This document shows, piece by piece, positions 10,080 to 18,853 of a stretch of DNA of 64,000 nt. A model generated the notes under the pieces. It made no database searches, had not been told where the DNA came from, and saw only the letters and a list, made by a program, of their open reading frames with translations. Origin of the DNA: Gaoshiqia sediminis (GTDB lineage Bacteria; Bacteroidota; Bacteroidia; Bacteroidales; Prolixibacteraceae); assembly GCF_025907915.1 (NCBI RefSeq), contig NZ_JAPAAF010000006.1:124001-188000 (forward strand), in the 5' to 3' direction. The position numbers and the translations under genes are program-made. Within the stretch, counting starts at the first letter, position 1, and each line of letters starts with the position of its first letter.

Positions 10080-11695
10080 AAATTATCTGTCTGCTTATAT
10101 CCTATCTCCTTGTGGGATCACTATCGTCAGCAAACGCTGCAATTTATCAATGGTCTGTTCCGCTTACCGGTTTTATTTCGCCGGAGACGAACGAAAGTCC
10201 TACTGCTTTCCTTTGGATTCCTGAAAATTGCACCCAGGTTCGCGCGGTTGTTTTTGGACAGCATAATATGTGTGAAGAACCAATTTTCGATCATGACGTT
10301 TTCCGGAAAACAATGGCCGAATTAGGGTTCGCCATTGTGTGGATGTCACCTGGAATTGATCAGCAATGGGATGTAGAAAATGGTTGTCAGGTAGTATTTG
10401 ATAAAATGATGGACGATTTGGCCGACGTTAGTGGCTATTCTGAATTAAAGCAAGCACCGGTTGTTCCGCTGGGACATTCCGCCATGGCTACGTTCCCCTG
10501 GAATTTTGGAGCCTGGAACCCTGATCGAACACTGGCAATTATTTCCTATCACGGCGATGCCCCCCGCACCAACCTCACAGGTTACGGCCGGGAGAATTTG
10601 GAATGGGGACGGACCCGAAATATCGATGGGATTCCGGGCCTGATGGTTGAAGGCGAATACGAATGGTGGGAAGCCCGGGTAAATCCGGCACTGGCTTTTC
10701 GGATGATGTATCCAGAAAGTTGTATTTCATTTTTATGCGATGCCGGTCATGGCCATTTTGATGTGTCGGATGAAGTGGTGGATTATCTTTGTCTATTCCT
10801 GAAAAAAGCAGCGCAATACCGCTTGCCGGAGGAACAGCCGCTTGATTCTCCTTTTCATCTAAATAAACTTAACCCGCAAAATGGTTGGATGGCCGAGAGG
10901 TGGAATCCCGACCAGAAGAGGCGGGCAAAAGCTGCTCCGTTTTCGAGCTACAACGGCGACCCGCATGATGCCTTTTGGTATTTCGATAAGGAAATAGCCG
11001 AAGCGACAGAAGCGTATTACGCCCGCGAGCGGGGAAAGAAAGAACAGTATATCGGATTCTTACAAAATGGGAAATTATTGTCGTTTAATGAAAATCTCCA
11101 TGCGCGTACAGTTGGTTCTTTCGATCCGGAAGCAGACGGTCTGACCTTTCATTTGAAAGCAGCTTTTACCGATACGCTAAGAAGTCGTTTGTCAGATGTC
11201 CACGCTGAAGGAACACCAGTCATCGACCGTATTTGCGGCCCGGTTGAGAAGGTAAGCGACAGCATATTTACGGTTCGGTTTTACCGAATGGGACTAAATA
11301 ACATGAAGCGTACCGGCGACATCTGGCTATTGGCTCATCACCCTGGCGACAATAAATATAAGAGCACGGTTCAGCAGTTCAATTTGCGTATTCCGCTTAG
11401 ACTGGAAGACGGTGATGAGCAAACCATTTCGTTTAGTGAGATACCCGACCAAGAAGAGGGAGTGAAGGAGGTCTTCCTGACGGCTAGCTCCAGTTCTGGT
11501 CTGCCGGTTCATTTCTATGTGAAAGAAGGACCTGCCGAAGTAGAAAACGAGAGGTTGGTATTCACTAAAATTCCAACGAGAGCAAAATTCCCGGTAAAAG
11601 TGACCGTTGTGGCCTGGCAGTATGGAAATACAAAAGACCCTAAAGTAAAGACAGCTATTCCGGTTGAAAGAAGCTTTTTAATTGGTAATCATTGA
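10076..11695 (+). CDS. Secreted alpha/beta-hydrolase of unknown specificity, possible carbohydrate esterase
   Basis: A 539-residue protein with a clean leader (cleavage near SSANAA). The alpha/beta-hydrolase core is suggested by VVFGQHNM (oxyanion-type strand), the nucleophile elbow GHSAMAT (Ser near residue 140) and a late histidine in DAGHGHFDVSDE (near 225). A long C-terminal part beyond residue 260 is beta-rich with no family I can name. It is coupled by a 4-base overlap to the GH28-like gene, so it probably works on the same polymer, for example removing acetyl or methyl esters that block the hydrolase. That role is inference; no esterase family could be assigned. Confidence 0.55.
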   Translation: MKIICLLISYLLVGSLSSANAAIYQWSVPLTGFISPETNESPTAFLWIPENCTQVRAVVFGQHNMCEEPIFDHDVFRKTMAELGFAIVWMSPGIDQQWDVENGCQVVFDKMMDDLADVSGYSELKQAPVVPLGHSAMATFPWNFGAWNPDRTLAIISYHGDAPRTNLTGYGRENLEWGRTRNIDGIPGLMVEGEYEWWEARVNPALAFRMMYPESCISFLCDAGHGHFDVSDEVVDYLCLFLKKAAQYRLPEEQPLDSPFHLNKLNPQNGWMAERWNPDQKRRAKAAPFSSYNGDPHDAFWYFDKEIAEATEAYYARERGKKEQYIGFLQNGKLLSFNENLHARTVGSFDPEADGLTFHLKAAFTDTLRSRLSDVHAEGTPVIDRICGPVEKVSDSIFTVRFYRMGLNNMKRTGDIWLLAHHPGDNKYKSTVQQFNLRIPLRLEDGDEQTISFSEIPDQEEGVKEVFLTASSSSGLPVHFYVKEGPAEVENERLVFTKIPTRAKFPVKVTVVAWQYGNTKDPKVKTAIPVERSFLIGNH

Positions 11696-11710
11696 AAAAA
11701 CGGATGAGTA

Positions 11711-13168
11711 ATGCAACGAAAAAATAGCGTAAATCTGATGAATATATTCAAAAATTATAAATTAATGATGACCACCTGTTTGGTGGTTTTTAGTGGTATT
11801 TCAGTAACGGCTAAATCAAAGATCGTTGCAATAGACTCCATTGAAGCGTTGGTCCAGGTTGCTGCTGAGGATGGGCAACAGGTTCGCATGAAATCGGGCG
11901 TTTATGCACTTAGCGACTATCTGAACGAGGAACGAATTGCTAAACTATTGGCTGAGCTTCCTCCTCAGACAGAAACACAGCGCCGGCCACCTCGTTGGTT
12001 CCTGAGGTTTAGCGGCAATAATAATACTTTCGACTTTACCGGAGTTACCATCGAAATTGATACCGAATTGTACAGCCAATTGCCTTATGGTTATATGCGG
12101 TGTATTTTTATCGATGGAGATGGCAATACATTAAAAGGTTTAACCATTAAAAACACCGGGCCGGAAGACAAAGGCAGCAATGGTAACATACTTTCGGTTT
12201 TTGGCAATAATACCTTGCTTGAGGATGTAAAACTATACGTGCGAGGATCTACTTATGGCTACGGCGACCTGTTCGGAAAAGGAGGGCCGGTGTTAACCCA
12301 CCTGCAAAAGCAAAGCGGCATTATGGTTGCCGGACAAAACAATACCCTAAGGCGATGCAAGGTTTTTAGCCGGGCGTTTGGTCATTGTTTTTACATTCAA
12401 ACCCAAGGGCATGATACGCGTGATATCCTGTTGGAAGATTGCTATGCCGAAGGAGCGATGCGCAGCACGAACAGTATCCTGGCAGAAACCGGCGGACTCG
12501 CTGAAGAATTGAATTATCGAAGCGTTTACCTAAACCGGGACGGACGCTACATGATAAGCCCGGGTTATACTAAATCACTAAGTGAGGATGGTTTTCGTAC
12601 TTATGGAGGAGTTGGTAAAGTAACCCTTCGCAATTGCACTGCAAAAAATACCCGGGCAGGATTTGAAATTGGAGGAACGAATGATTCTGAAAATCGAACA
12701 CTACTTCAAGGTTGTCAGGCCATAGGCACTGAACGTGCTTTTTTATTGGGGTCAAATGTACTTGTGCGCGATTGCAGAGGCGATATTCAATACGGGCCAC
12801 TGCTTTACCTACGCGAAAACACTGTTGGTTCAGACGTTGAACTGGAGCTTATACCCGGAATGCCCAATTCATTGGTGCATACCATTGCCTCCATTGCCGG
12901 GAAGAATCACCGAATTCGACTTTACAATAATGCTTCTCAAGTATCGACACCAGCACTTCCTATCATGCTGGGATTTGGTATGCCAGCCCACGGTGAAATG
13001 AGTTCGCCAATCGTTCCCATGGAAACAGAAGGTGTAGAGTTGATTAACCAATTGGTAAACCAAACTGTAATTGTAAGTGATGAAGCTAAAAATGTAAAGG
13101 TTGTTTCTTCAGCACCGGTTTTACAAGATAGCGAATCGAAAAAGATGAGTGGACGGGGAAAATGGTAG
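11711..13168 (+). CDS. Uncharacterised secreted right-handed beta-helix protein
   Basis: 485 residues. A better start may be ATG 11738 (MNIFKNYKLMMTTC), because the first nine residues are polar and the hydrophobic leader follows. The body has repeated short strands with Asn/Gly turns (GNNNTFDFTGV, GDGNTLKGLTIKN, GQNNTLRRCKVFS, LRNCTAKNTRAGFEIGG), typical of a parallel beta-helix as in PL and GH28 enzymes. I see no recognised catalytic signature, so it may be a lyase, a hydrolase or a binding protein. It lies 15 bases after the alpha/beta-hydrolase gene and, by context, belongs to pectin-type glycan breakdown. Confidence 0.6.
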   Translation: MQRKNSVNLMNIFKNYKLMMTTCLVVFSGISVTAKSKIVAIDSIEALVQVAAEDGQQVRMKSGVYALSDYLNEERIAKLLAELPPQTETQRRPPRWFLRFSGNNNTFDFTGVTIEIDTELYSQLPYGYMRCIFIDGDGNTLKGLTIKNTGPEDKGSNGNILSVFGNNTLLEDVKLYVRGSTYGYGDLFGKGGPVLTHLQKQSGIMVAGQNNTLRRCKVFSRAFGHCFYIQTQGHDTRDILLEDCYAEGAMRSTNSILAETGGLAEELNYRSVYLNRDGRYMISPGYTKSLSEDGFRTYGGVGKVTLRNCTAKNTRAGFEIGGTNDSENRTLLQGCQAIGTERAFLLGSNVLVRDCRGDIQYGPLLYLRENTVGSDVELELIPGMPNSLVHTIASIAGKNHRIRLYNNASQVSTPALPIMLGFGMPAHGEMSSPIVPMETEGVELINQLVNQTVIVSDEAKNVKVVSSAPVLQDSESKKMSGRGKW

Positions 13169-13235
13169 GGTTGTTTTGCTCGAAACGGCATGTTTAAAAA
13201 GAGGAAAAACAGAAACCAATAAAAGATATTCAATT

Positions 13236-15533
13236 ATGAAGAAGCTAATCGTGTTGCTATTATTCAGTTTTATGAGCTGTGCCTTAATTGCGCAAAAACG
13301 GGCTTATTTACTCCATACCGATGCCAATATTGATCGGTTGAAAAAGCTGATTGAAAAAAATGAAGAAGTCAGAGATGCATGGAATCAACAAAAAGAAGCA
13401 GCAGATGAGATGCTGGAACGGGATCGTCTCGGAGCAGCCGATTGCCCGGTGTTGGGCTTGGTATACCGGATGACCCGGGAAGACAAATATGCTGAAGCGA
13501 TTAAAAAAATCCTGCTGGATCAGGTTAATAAAACGACATGGGAAGGAAGTGAGTTATTAAGCCGTACACCAAGCTGGCAAGGTGGTTTGGGCGTAGCTCA
13601 CAACTCGTTTTTCCTGTCCATTGGCTTTGATTGTATTTACAATTACTTGTCTGCGTCAGAGCGAAAGGAAGTTGCAGAAGGCCTGGCTCGTTTTGGAGTT
13701 CAACCGCAGATGCACGACTGGTTAAATGCAGAAACAAACATTCACACCTTCGATACCATGGGGCATAACTGGTGGAGTGCCTGTGTTTATATTGCCGGTT
13801 TTACTTCGTTGGCCATCCGTAACGAAGTGCCGGAAGCAGATAGTTGGCTAAAAGAAATTGAAGCTACGGCTCCCGAATGGTTTAATTATGCCGGAGATCT
13901 TCTTCAAAATAAAATACCGACTTTCGACCGGAATGGCGGTTTTTGGGAGGGTATCAATTACGCGAACTTTGGTGTTTCGCAATATTTGATCTTCCGCTTG
14001 GCGCTGGGAAATGTCATGCCTAAATTCAAACAAAGTGATATTCCGATCCTGGATAAGGTGACCGACTTCTTTATCTCTACAACTTATTACGTGGAAAACG
14101 GCAAGCCGATGTCGGTAAATTTTGGCGATGGTCACTTCGATCGAAACGGAAATGCCTGCGCGGTCCTTCTTTGGAATCTGGGCTACCACAAAAACCGATA
14201 TGCCTGGTACATCAACCAGGTTGCACATGGCAACGATAAAGAAGGGCTCCAATTGGGGACTCCGAATGGATTGATTCTCTATCCTGAACTACCAAAACTC
14301 GCTGACGACTATAAACCCGACTTGGGTAATTCATTCATCTATCCCGATATGGGATGGGCTACATTACGTAATTCGTGGGATGAAAATGCCACGATGCTGG
14401 CGGTGAAATCAGGCCTAACCTGGAACCACGCCCACGCCGATGCAGGTTCGTACATTTTATTTCACAACGGCAAAAATTTGATTATCGACTCCGGAAACTC
14501 ATCCTACGGAAACCCGCTTTATACCGAGTATTATTGCCAAAGTGAAGCCCACAATGTGGTATTATTTAATGGTGAAGGTGAAAGCCGAAAATCACCGTAT
14601 TTTGGTTCGGTAACTCATGCATCGATTCATAATTTGGTCGATGGAGACAAATTTAAATACGTGTTGGCTAATGCAACAGGTCCGTATTCGAATATCCTCA
14701 ATCGCAACTACCGAAGTTTTTTATGGGTAGGCGATGTGATTTTGGTAATTGATGATTTATTGGCCCGGGAACCCGGTAAGTTTGAGTGGCTGCTGCATTA
14801 TAATGGCGAATCGAAACGACGAGGACTGGATTTATCTGTGAAGCAAGATAATGCCGAAGTGCTGGTTCGTCCACTGTATCCGGAAACCTTTCCGGATGGT
14901 GGTCTTCCACACGATTTTCCGGAAAAAATGACCATAGAAGAGCGACTGGGTTACGAGGATCATCACCCCGAAAATAGAGTGCCGTACTGGTCAATCAGTC
15001 ATTTTCAGGATACCGAACGAACCAAGTTTATTACGGCCATCATTCTTAAAACCGACGAAAATAAAGAGGAGCTTCCTCTAATTGAACGTTTTGAAGGAAA
15101 AGATTTCCTGGGTGTTCGGATTACTCAGAACGGTGAAACGACAGAGGTTTATTTCAATTTAATGGCCGACGGTCGAATCAAGCATCGAAATAGCATTATT
15201 GACATGAATGGGTGGGAAACGGATGCGTACCTGACAGCAATGACTTTTAAAGAGGGAGCGGATCTTAACAATGCGGACAATATCCGTGACTTATTTATGA
15301 CTCATGGAAGTTATCTGCGACGCGACGGGCAGGTGCTGATTCATGCGTTGTCAAAATATACAACTGAAATTGAAAATTTCGGTCAGTCACCTGAAATGAT
15401 TTTTCAAGGCCAAAGCGGCGTCTATTTGAGTGTCTATAACAAGAACTCTGGTAAGTCGATCCTGATGAATGACAGTAGGGTGGACGGAGATTATGATTCA
15501 AAACTGAAACTAACAAAAATAAAAATCGACTAG
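13236..15533 (+). CDS. Heparinase II/III-like polysaccharide lyase
   Basis: Predicted exported lyase with an N-terminal alpha/alpha-toroid and a C-terminal beta-sandwich. ATG 13236 gives the leader MKKLIVLLLFSFMSCALIAQ; an open frame reaches back to 13149 across the previous stop but adds an unlikely polar extension. Toroid motifs include TFDTMGHNWWSACVYIAG and GFWEGINYANFGVSQY. The C-terminal half shows WNHAHADAGSYILFHNGK and the SEAHNVVLFNGEGE block of heparinase II/III-like proteins, whose His/Tyr/Asn residues perform beta-elimination at uronic acids. In this neighbourhood a uronate-containing pectin or arabinogalactan glycan, for example one with Rha-GlcA ends, is a more likely substrate than animal glycosaminoglycans. 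The specific PL family cannot be set without a search. Confidence 0.75.
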   Translation: MKKLIVLLLFSFMSCALIAQKRAYLLHTDANIDRLKKLIEKNEEVRDAWNQQKEAADEMLERDRLGAADCPVLGLVYRMTREDKYAEAIKKILLDQVNKTTWEGSELLSRTPSWQGGLGVAHNSFFLSIGFDCIYNYLSASERKEVAEGLARFGVQPQMHDWLNAETNIHTFDTMGHNWWSACVYIAGFTSLAIRNEVPEADSWLKEIEATAPEWFNYAGDLLQNKIPTFDRNGGFWEGINYANFGVSQYLIFRLALGNVMPKFKQSDIPILDKVTDFFISTTYYVENGKPMSVNFGDGHFDRNGNACAVLLWNLGYHKNRYAWYINQVAHGNDKEGLQLGTPNGLILYPELPKLADDYKPDLGNSFIYPDMGWATLRNSWDENATMLAVKSGLTWNHAHADAGSYILFHNGKNLIIDSGNSSYGNPLYTEYYCQSEAHNVVLFNGEGESRKSPYFGSVTHASIHNLVDGDKFKYVLANATGPYSNILNRNYRSFLWVGDVILVIDDLLAREPGKFEWLLHYNGESKRRGLDLSVKQDNAEVLVRPLYPETFPDGGLPHDFPEKMTIEERLGYEDHHPENRVPYWSISHFQDTERTKFITAIILKTDENKEELPLIERFEGKDFLGVRITQNGETTEVYFNLMADGRIKHRNSIIDMNGWETDAYLTAMTFKEGADLNNADNIRDLFMTHGSYLRRDGQVLIHALSKYTTEIENFGQSPEMIFQGQSGVYLSVYNKNSGKSILMNDSRVDGDYDSKLKLTKIKID

Positions 15534-17486
15534 ATGAGAAAGTTACTAATCGCGTTGACATTAGCCCTCACCATTGTGGGGCAAATAAGTATACAAGTCC
15601 AAGCTCAATCAGTAGTCGCAAAAAACGAGATAAAATCGCCAGACGGTAAACTTCAATTCAAATTTTACCAAAAGGAAATTGGTGAAAATAGAACCCAGAT
15701 GTGCTACTCTGTAAGCTTCGATGGCAAACCGGTTATTCTTGAGTCGGAGTTGGGTATACTTATCGAAAACCAGCTATTTGAATCGGCTTTGGGAATTGAA
15801 AACGACCAGGCTCAATTGTGGTGCGAAAACCTTGAATTGAAGTCGGTTGATCAATCAGTAAAAGACACGACCTGGACGCCGGTGTATGGTGAACGGAGTG
15901 TCGTGCACGATTCCTACAAGGAAATGGTGCTGCACTTTGCCAAGTATGAGGAGCCGGGCCAAATGGAAGAAGGCCATGGTGGGACCAGCTATGACAAGCG
16001 TCGTAGTTATCAAATGGATCTGGTAGTTCGTGCCTACGATGAAGGCATTGCATTCCGGTATCATTTCCCTGAAACATCCAATGGATTGTTCCTGCACATT
16101 ACAGGAGAACAAACCAGCTATACATTCCCGGAAGGGACAATGGCTTGGTACGAACGCTGGGCACAAGGCCCTTACAGCTACTTGCCTTTAAAAGATTGGC
16201 CAGATGAGTGTGAACGCCCGTTGACATTGGAGTTGAAAAATGGGTTAAGCGTTGCTTTGCTTGAAGCACAAATGGTTGATTACAGCCGTGGAAAGTTCAA
16301 GCTGGATGATAAAAAAGCCAATACGATTGATTTGAAGATGTATGATAAAGTGGATGTGATCAGTCCGTACTCGACGCCCTGGAGGGTAATTATGGTAGCC
16401 GACACTCCAGGAGAGTTACTCGAAAACAATGATCTTGTGTTGAATCTGAACACTCCCAATCAGATTCAGAATACATCTTGGATAAAGCCAGGGAAGGTAA
16501 TTCGTTCCAACCTGACGACAAAGGAAGCCAAAGAATGTATCGATTTTGCAGCTGAACGCAATTTGCAATACGTGCATTTGGATGCCGGATGGTATGGCTC
16601 GGAGATGAAAGTGGCTTCAGATGCAACCAAAGTATCGTCAACCCGCGACTTGGATATCCAAGAGGTGGTGAATTACGGAGCCAGCAGAGGAATAGGCATT
16701 TTTGTGTACATTAACCAACGGGCGCTGACAGATAAGTTGGATGAAGTTTTTGCACAATGTCGCAAATGGGGAATTAGAGGGGTTAAATTTGGTTTTGTAC
16801 AAATTGGTTCCAATCATTGGTCAGTTTGGTTGCACAATGCAATTAAAAAGGCTGCCGAATACCACCTCCTGGTTGATATTCACGATGAATACCGCCCAAC
16901 CGGATTCAGTCGTACTTATCCAAACCTGATGACACAGGAAGGTATCCGCGGTAACGAAGAAATGCCGGATGCAACCCACAATACAACATTGCCTTTTACC
17001 CGTTATCTTGCAGGCGCAGGTGATTATACCATTTGTTATTATAACAATCGCATCAAAACAACTCATGCCCATCAGCTGGCGCTATCGGTTGTGTATTACA
17101 GTCCGTTGCAATTCCTGTACTGGTACGATAAACCGTCACTTTACCAGGGTGAAAAGGAAATCGCCTTTTTCGATGCGGTAAAAACGGTATGGGATGATAC
17201 CAAAGTGCTGAATGGCGAAGTAGGGAAGTACATTGCGATGGCTCGTCGTTCGGGAGATCAATGGTTCTTGGGGGCAATCACCAATAACGATGCCCGCACA
17301 GTTAAAATCCCATTTACATTTCTCGAAGCAGGCAAAAAATATACGGCCACGATCTATTATGATGATGATAAATTGAAAAGTAGCACAAACGTCAATATTA
17401 AAACACAAGAGGTAGACAGTTCCAATACGTTAAGCTTCGATTTGAAGGCCAGTGGAGGTGTGGCCATCCATTTTAAAAAAGAGTAA
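15534..17486 (+). CDS. GH97 family glycoside hydrolase, probably inverting
   Basis: A 650-residue exported enzyme (leader ends near QVQAQS) that starts on the base after the previous stop. The N-terminal beta-supersandwich (YSVSFDGKPVI, RAYDEGIAFRYHF, MAWYERWAQGPYSYLP) and the barrel (VHLDAGWYGSEMK, GIFVYINQRA, GVKFGFVQIG, DIHDEYRPTGFSRTYPNLMTQEG, RGNEEMP) are diagnostic for GH97. In retaining family members an Asp nucleophile occurs in a GVKVDF-like position; here the residue is Gly420, as expected for inverting alpha-glucosidase-type members, where glutamates act as base. Glu452 and Glu475/476 are candidate catalytic residues. The substrate may be an alpha-glucoside or alpha-galactoside released from the same glycan. 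Confidence 0.88.
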   Translation: MRKLLIALTLALTIVGQISIQVQAQSVVAKNEIKSPDGKLQFKFYQKEIGENRTQMCYSVSFDGKPVILESELGILIENQLFESALGIENDQAQLWCENLELKSVDQSVKDTTWTPVYGERSVVHDSYKEMVLHFAKYEEPGQMEEGHGGTSYDKRRSYQMDLVVRAYDEGIAFRYHFPETSNGLFLHITGEQTSYTFPEGTMAWYERWAQGPYSYLPLKDWPDECERPLTLELKNGLSVALLEAQMVDYSRGKFKLDDKKANTIDLKMYDKVDVISPYSTPWRVIMVADTPGELLENNDLVLNLNTPNQIQNTSWIKPGKVIRSNLTTKEAKECIDFAAERNLQYVHLDAGWYGSEMKVASDATKVSSTRDLDIQEVVNYGASRGIGIFVYINQRALTDKLDEVFAQCRKWGIRGVKFGFVQIGSNHWSVWLHNAIKKAAEYHLLVDIHDEYRPTGFSRTYPNLMTQEGIRGNEEMPDATHNTTLPFTRYLAGAGDYTICYYNNRIKTTHAHQLALSVVYYSPLQFLYWYDKPSLYQGEKEIAFFDAVKTVWDDTKVLNGEVGKYIAMARRSGDQWFLGAITNNDARTVKIPFTFLEAGKKYTATIYYDDDKLKSSTNVNIKTQEVDSSNTLSFDLKASGGVAIHFKKE

Positions 17487-17513
17487 CTTCAGCAGATTCA
17501 TTATCAAAACAAA

Positions 17514-18314
17514 ATGATAGGTAGTTTATTTGATCTTTCTGGAAAAGTAGCTTTGGTAACCGGTGGTGGACATGGCATCGGCATGGCTTTCGCCAAACAA
17601 CTCGCCGGAGCTGGCGCAAAAGTTTGTGTTAACGGAACTTCCGCGGGAAAACTGGAAAAATCAAAGGCTGAATTTGCTGAAGCAGGCTTTGATGTGTTCA
17701 CCGTTGCGTTCGATGTTTCGGATGAACAGAGTGTGGATGAAGGGATCTCCCGAATTGAGCGAGAGTTGGGGCCTGTAGATATATTGGTGAATAATGCCGG
17801 AATAATTAAGCGGACTCCGATTCTTGATTTGTCGGTTGCCGATTTCAAGCAGGTTATCGATATCGATTTGGTAGGTCCTTTGTTGGTGTCAAAACGTGTG
17901 GCGCCTGGAATGATAGCAAAGCGTTCCGGAAAAATCATCAACATCTGTTCGTTGATGAGTATCTATGGTCGTTCTTCTGTTTCGGCTTACGCATCAGCTA
18001 AAGGTGGTTTGAAGCTACTGACGGCAAATATGACATGCGAATGGGCCAAGTACAACGTGCAGATTAACGGCATTGGGCCTGGTTACATTGCTACAGACCA
18101 AACTGCACCAATCCGGGAGGGTGGGCATCCGTTTAACGATTTGGTGATGGCTCGTACGCCGGCTGGTCGTTGGGGGGAGCCGGAGGATATCGGTTATGCA
18201 GCTTTGTTTCTTGCCTCGAAAGCCAGCGATTTTGTGAACGGACACTTGCTGTTTGTAGATGGCGGCATTACAGCAAACTTTGGTTATGCGGCAGGCGAGA
18301 ATGAATTGGAATAG
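17514..18314 (+). CDS. SDR oxidoreductase, gluconate 5-dehydrogenase-like
   Basis: Cytosolic short-chain dehydrogenase/reductase of classical length (266 residues). The nucleotide-binding motif is TGGGHGIG (residues 16-23) and NNAG is at 93-96. Ser146, Tyr159 and Lys163 (YASAK) form the catalytic triad. Overall similarity is to gluconate 5-dehydrogenase and KduD-like enzymes that interconvert keto-sugar acids such as 5-keto-4-deoxyuronate products. Placed last in the run of pectin genes, 27 bases after GH97, it would fit conversion of uronic acid fragments made by the lyase and GH28-like enzyme. The exact sugar acid is not determined. Confidence 0.8.
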   Translation: MIGSLFDLSGKVALVTGGGHGIGMAFAKQLAGAGAKVCVNGTSAGKLEKSKAEFAEAGFDVFTVAFDVSDEQSVDEGISRIERELGPVDILVNNAGIIKRTPILDLSVADFKQVIDIDLVGPLLVSKRVAPGMIAKRSGKIINICSLMSIYGRSSVSAYASAKGGLKLLTANMTCEWAKYNVQINGIGPGYIATDQTAPIREGGHPFNDLVMARTPAGRWGEPEDIGYAALFLASKASDFVNGHLLFVDGGITANFGYAAGENELE

Positions 18315-18814
18315 ATTTATTGGTTTTTCCGCTCTAACCAGTAGCAGTCCTGCATATCGTCTACCTCCTAAAGAACACAATATAATCTCGTGCGAATGCT
18401 TCATTGCCAGCTTAGAAAAGATAAGTTCGGGTCGAAATCTACCAAAAGACTACGGCATATCCCTGCAAGCCTGCACACCAGCATTATATTCCGTTTCCTT
18501 TTGGCTCCTTTCACCCTCAAAAACTTTCGGGGTGTCTAAGCGTTCAATAAAGCTCTCTTCTGCTAAAACCTTAGGTGTTTTTCATTTATATATTTAAATC
18601 TGGATTGTCCTACCGTCTCCTAATGACAAAGAAACAGAGGAATCAAGAATTAAGAATGAGATATTTATTATAATTGTGAGCGCTAAGGATGAGCATTCAT
18701 AGTGTAGTAGAGTATGTTTATTTGTACCATATTTGGCTCAATATTTCCTAAGTCTTTGATTAATAGTGGTCGTTATTTTTGAAGAAGTAAAATAGAATAG
18801 CCACAATAAGTAAT
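18315..18814. other. Intergenic region without a supported gene
   Basis: About 500 bases between the end of the SDR gene and the shared terminator. Codon patterns are poor in all frames; a 112-codon open frame here overlaps the SDR end and has no family features. No promoter, RNA or repeat could be supported. Confidence 0.6.
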
Positions 18815-18849
18815 AAAAGCCCTGATCGGATTTTCTGGTCAGGGCTTTT
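18815..18849. terminator. Bidirectional intrinsic terminator
   Basis: Perfect 11-base arms AAAAGCCCTGA (18815-18825) and TCAGGGCTTTT (18839-18849) flank a 13-base loop. A-tracts and T-tracts at the two ends let it work for both converging units, the glycan operon and oxyR. Confidence 0.85.
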
Positions 18850-18853
18850 CATT

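Noticed and set aside
18259-18597. 112-codon frame after the SDR gene
   Set aside because: Overlaps the SDR gene in another frame, with no protein-like composition beyond it.
18674-18684. lac-operator-like TTGTGAGCGC
   Set aside because: Half-site only, no second half and no LacI-type regulator near; probably chance.
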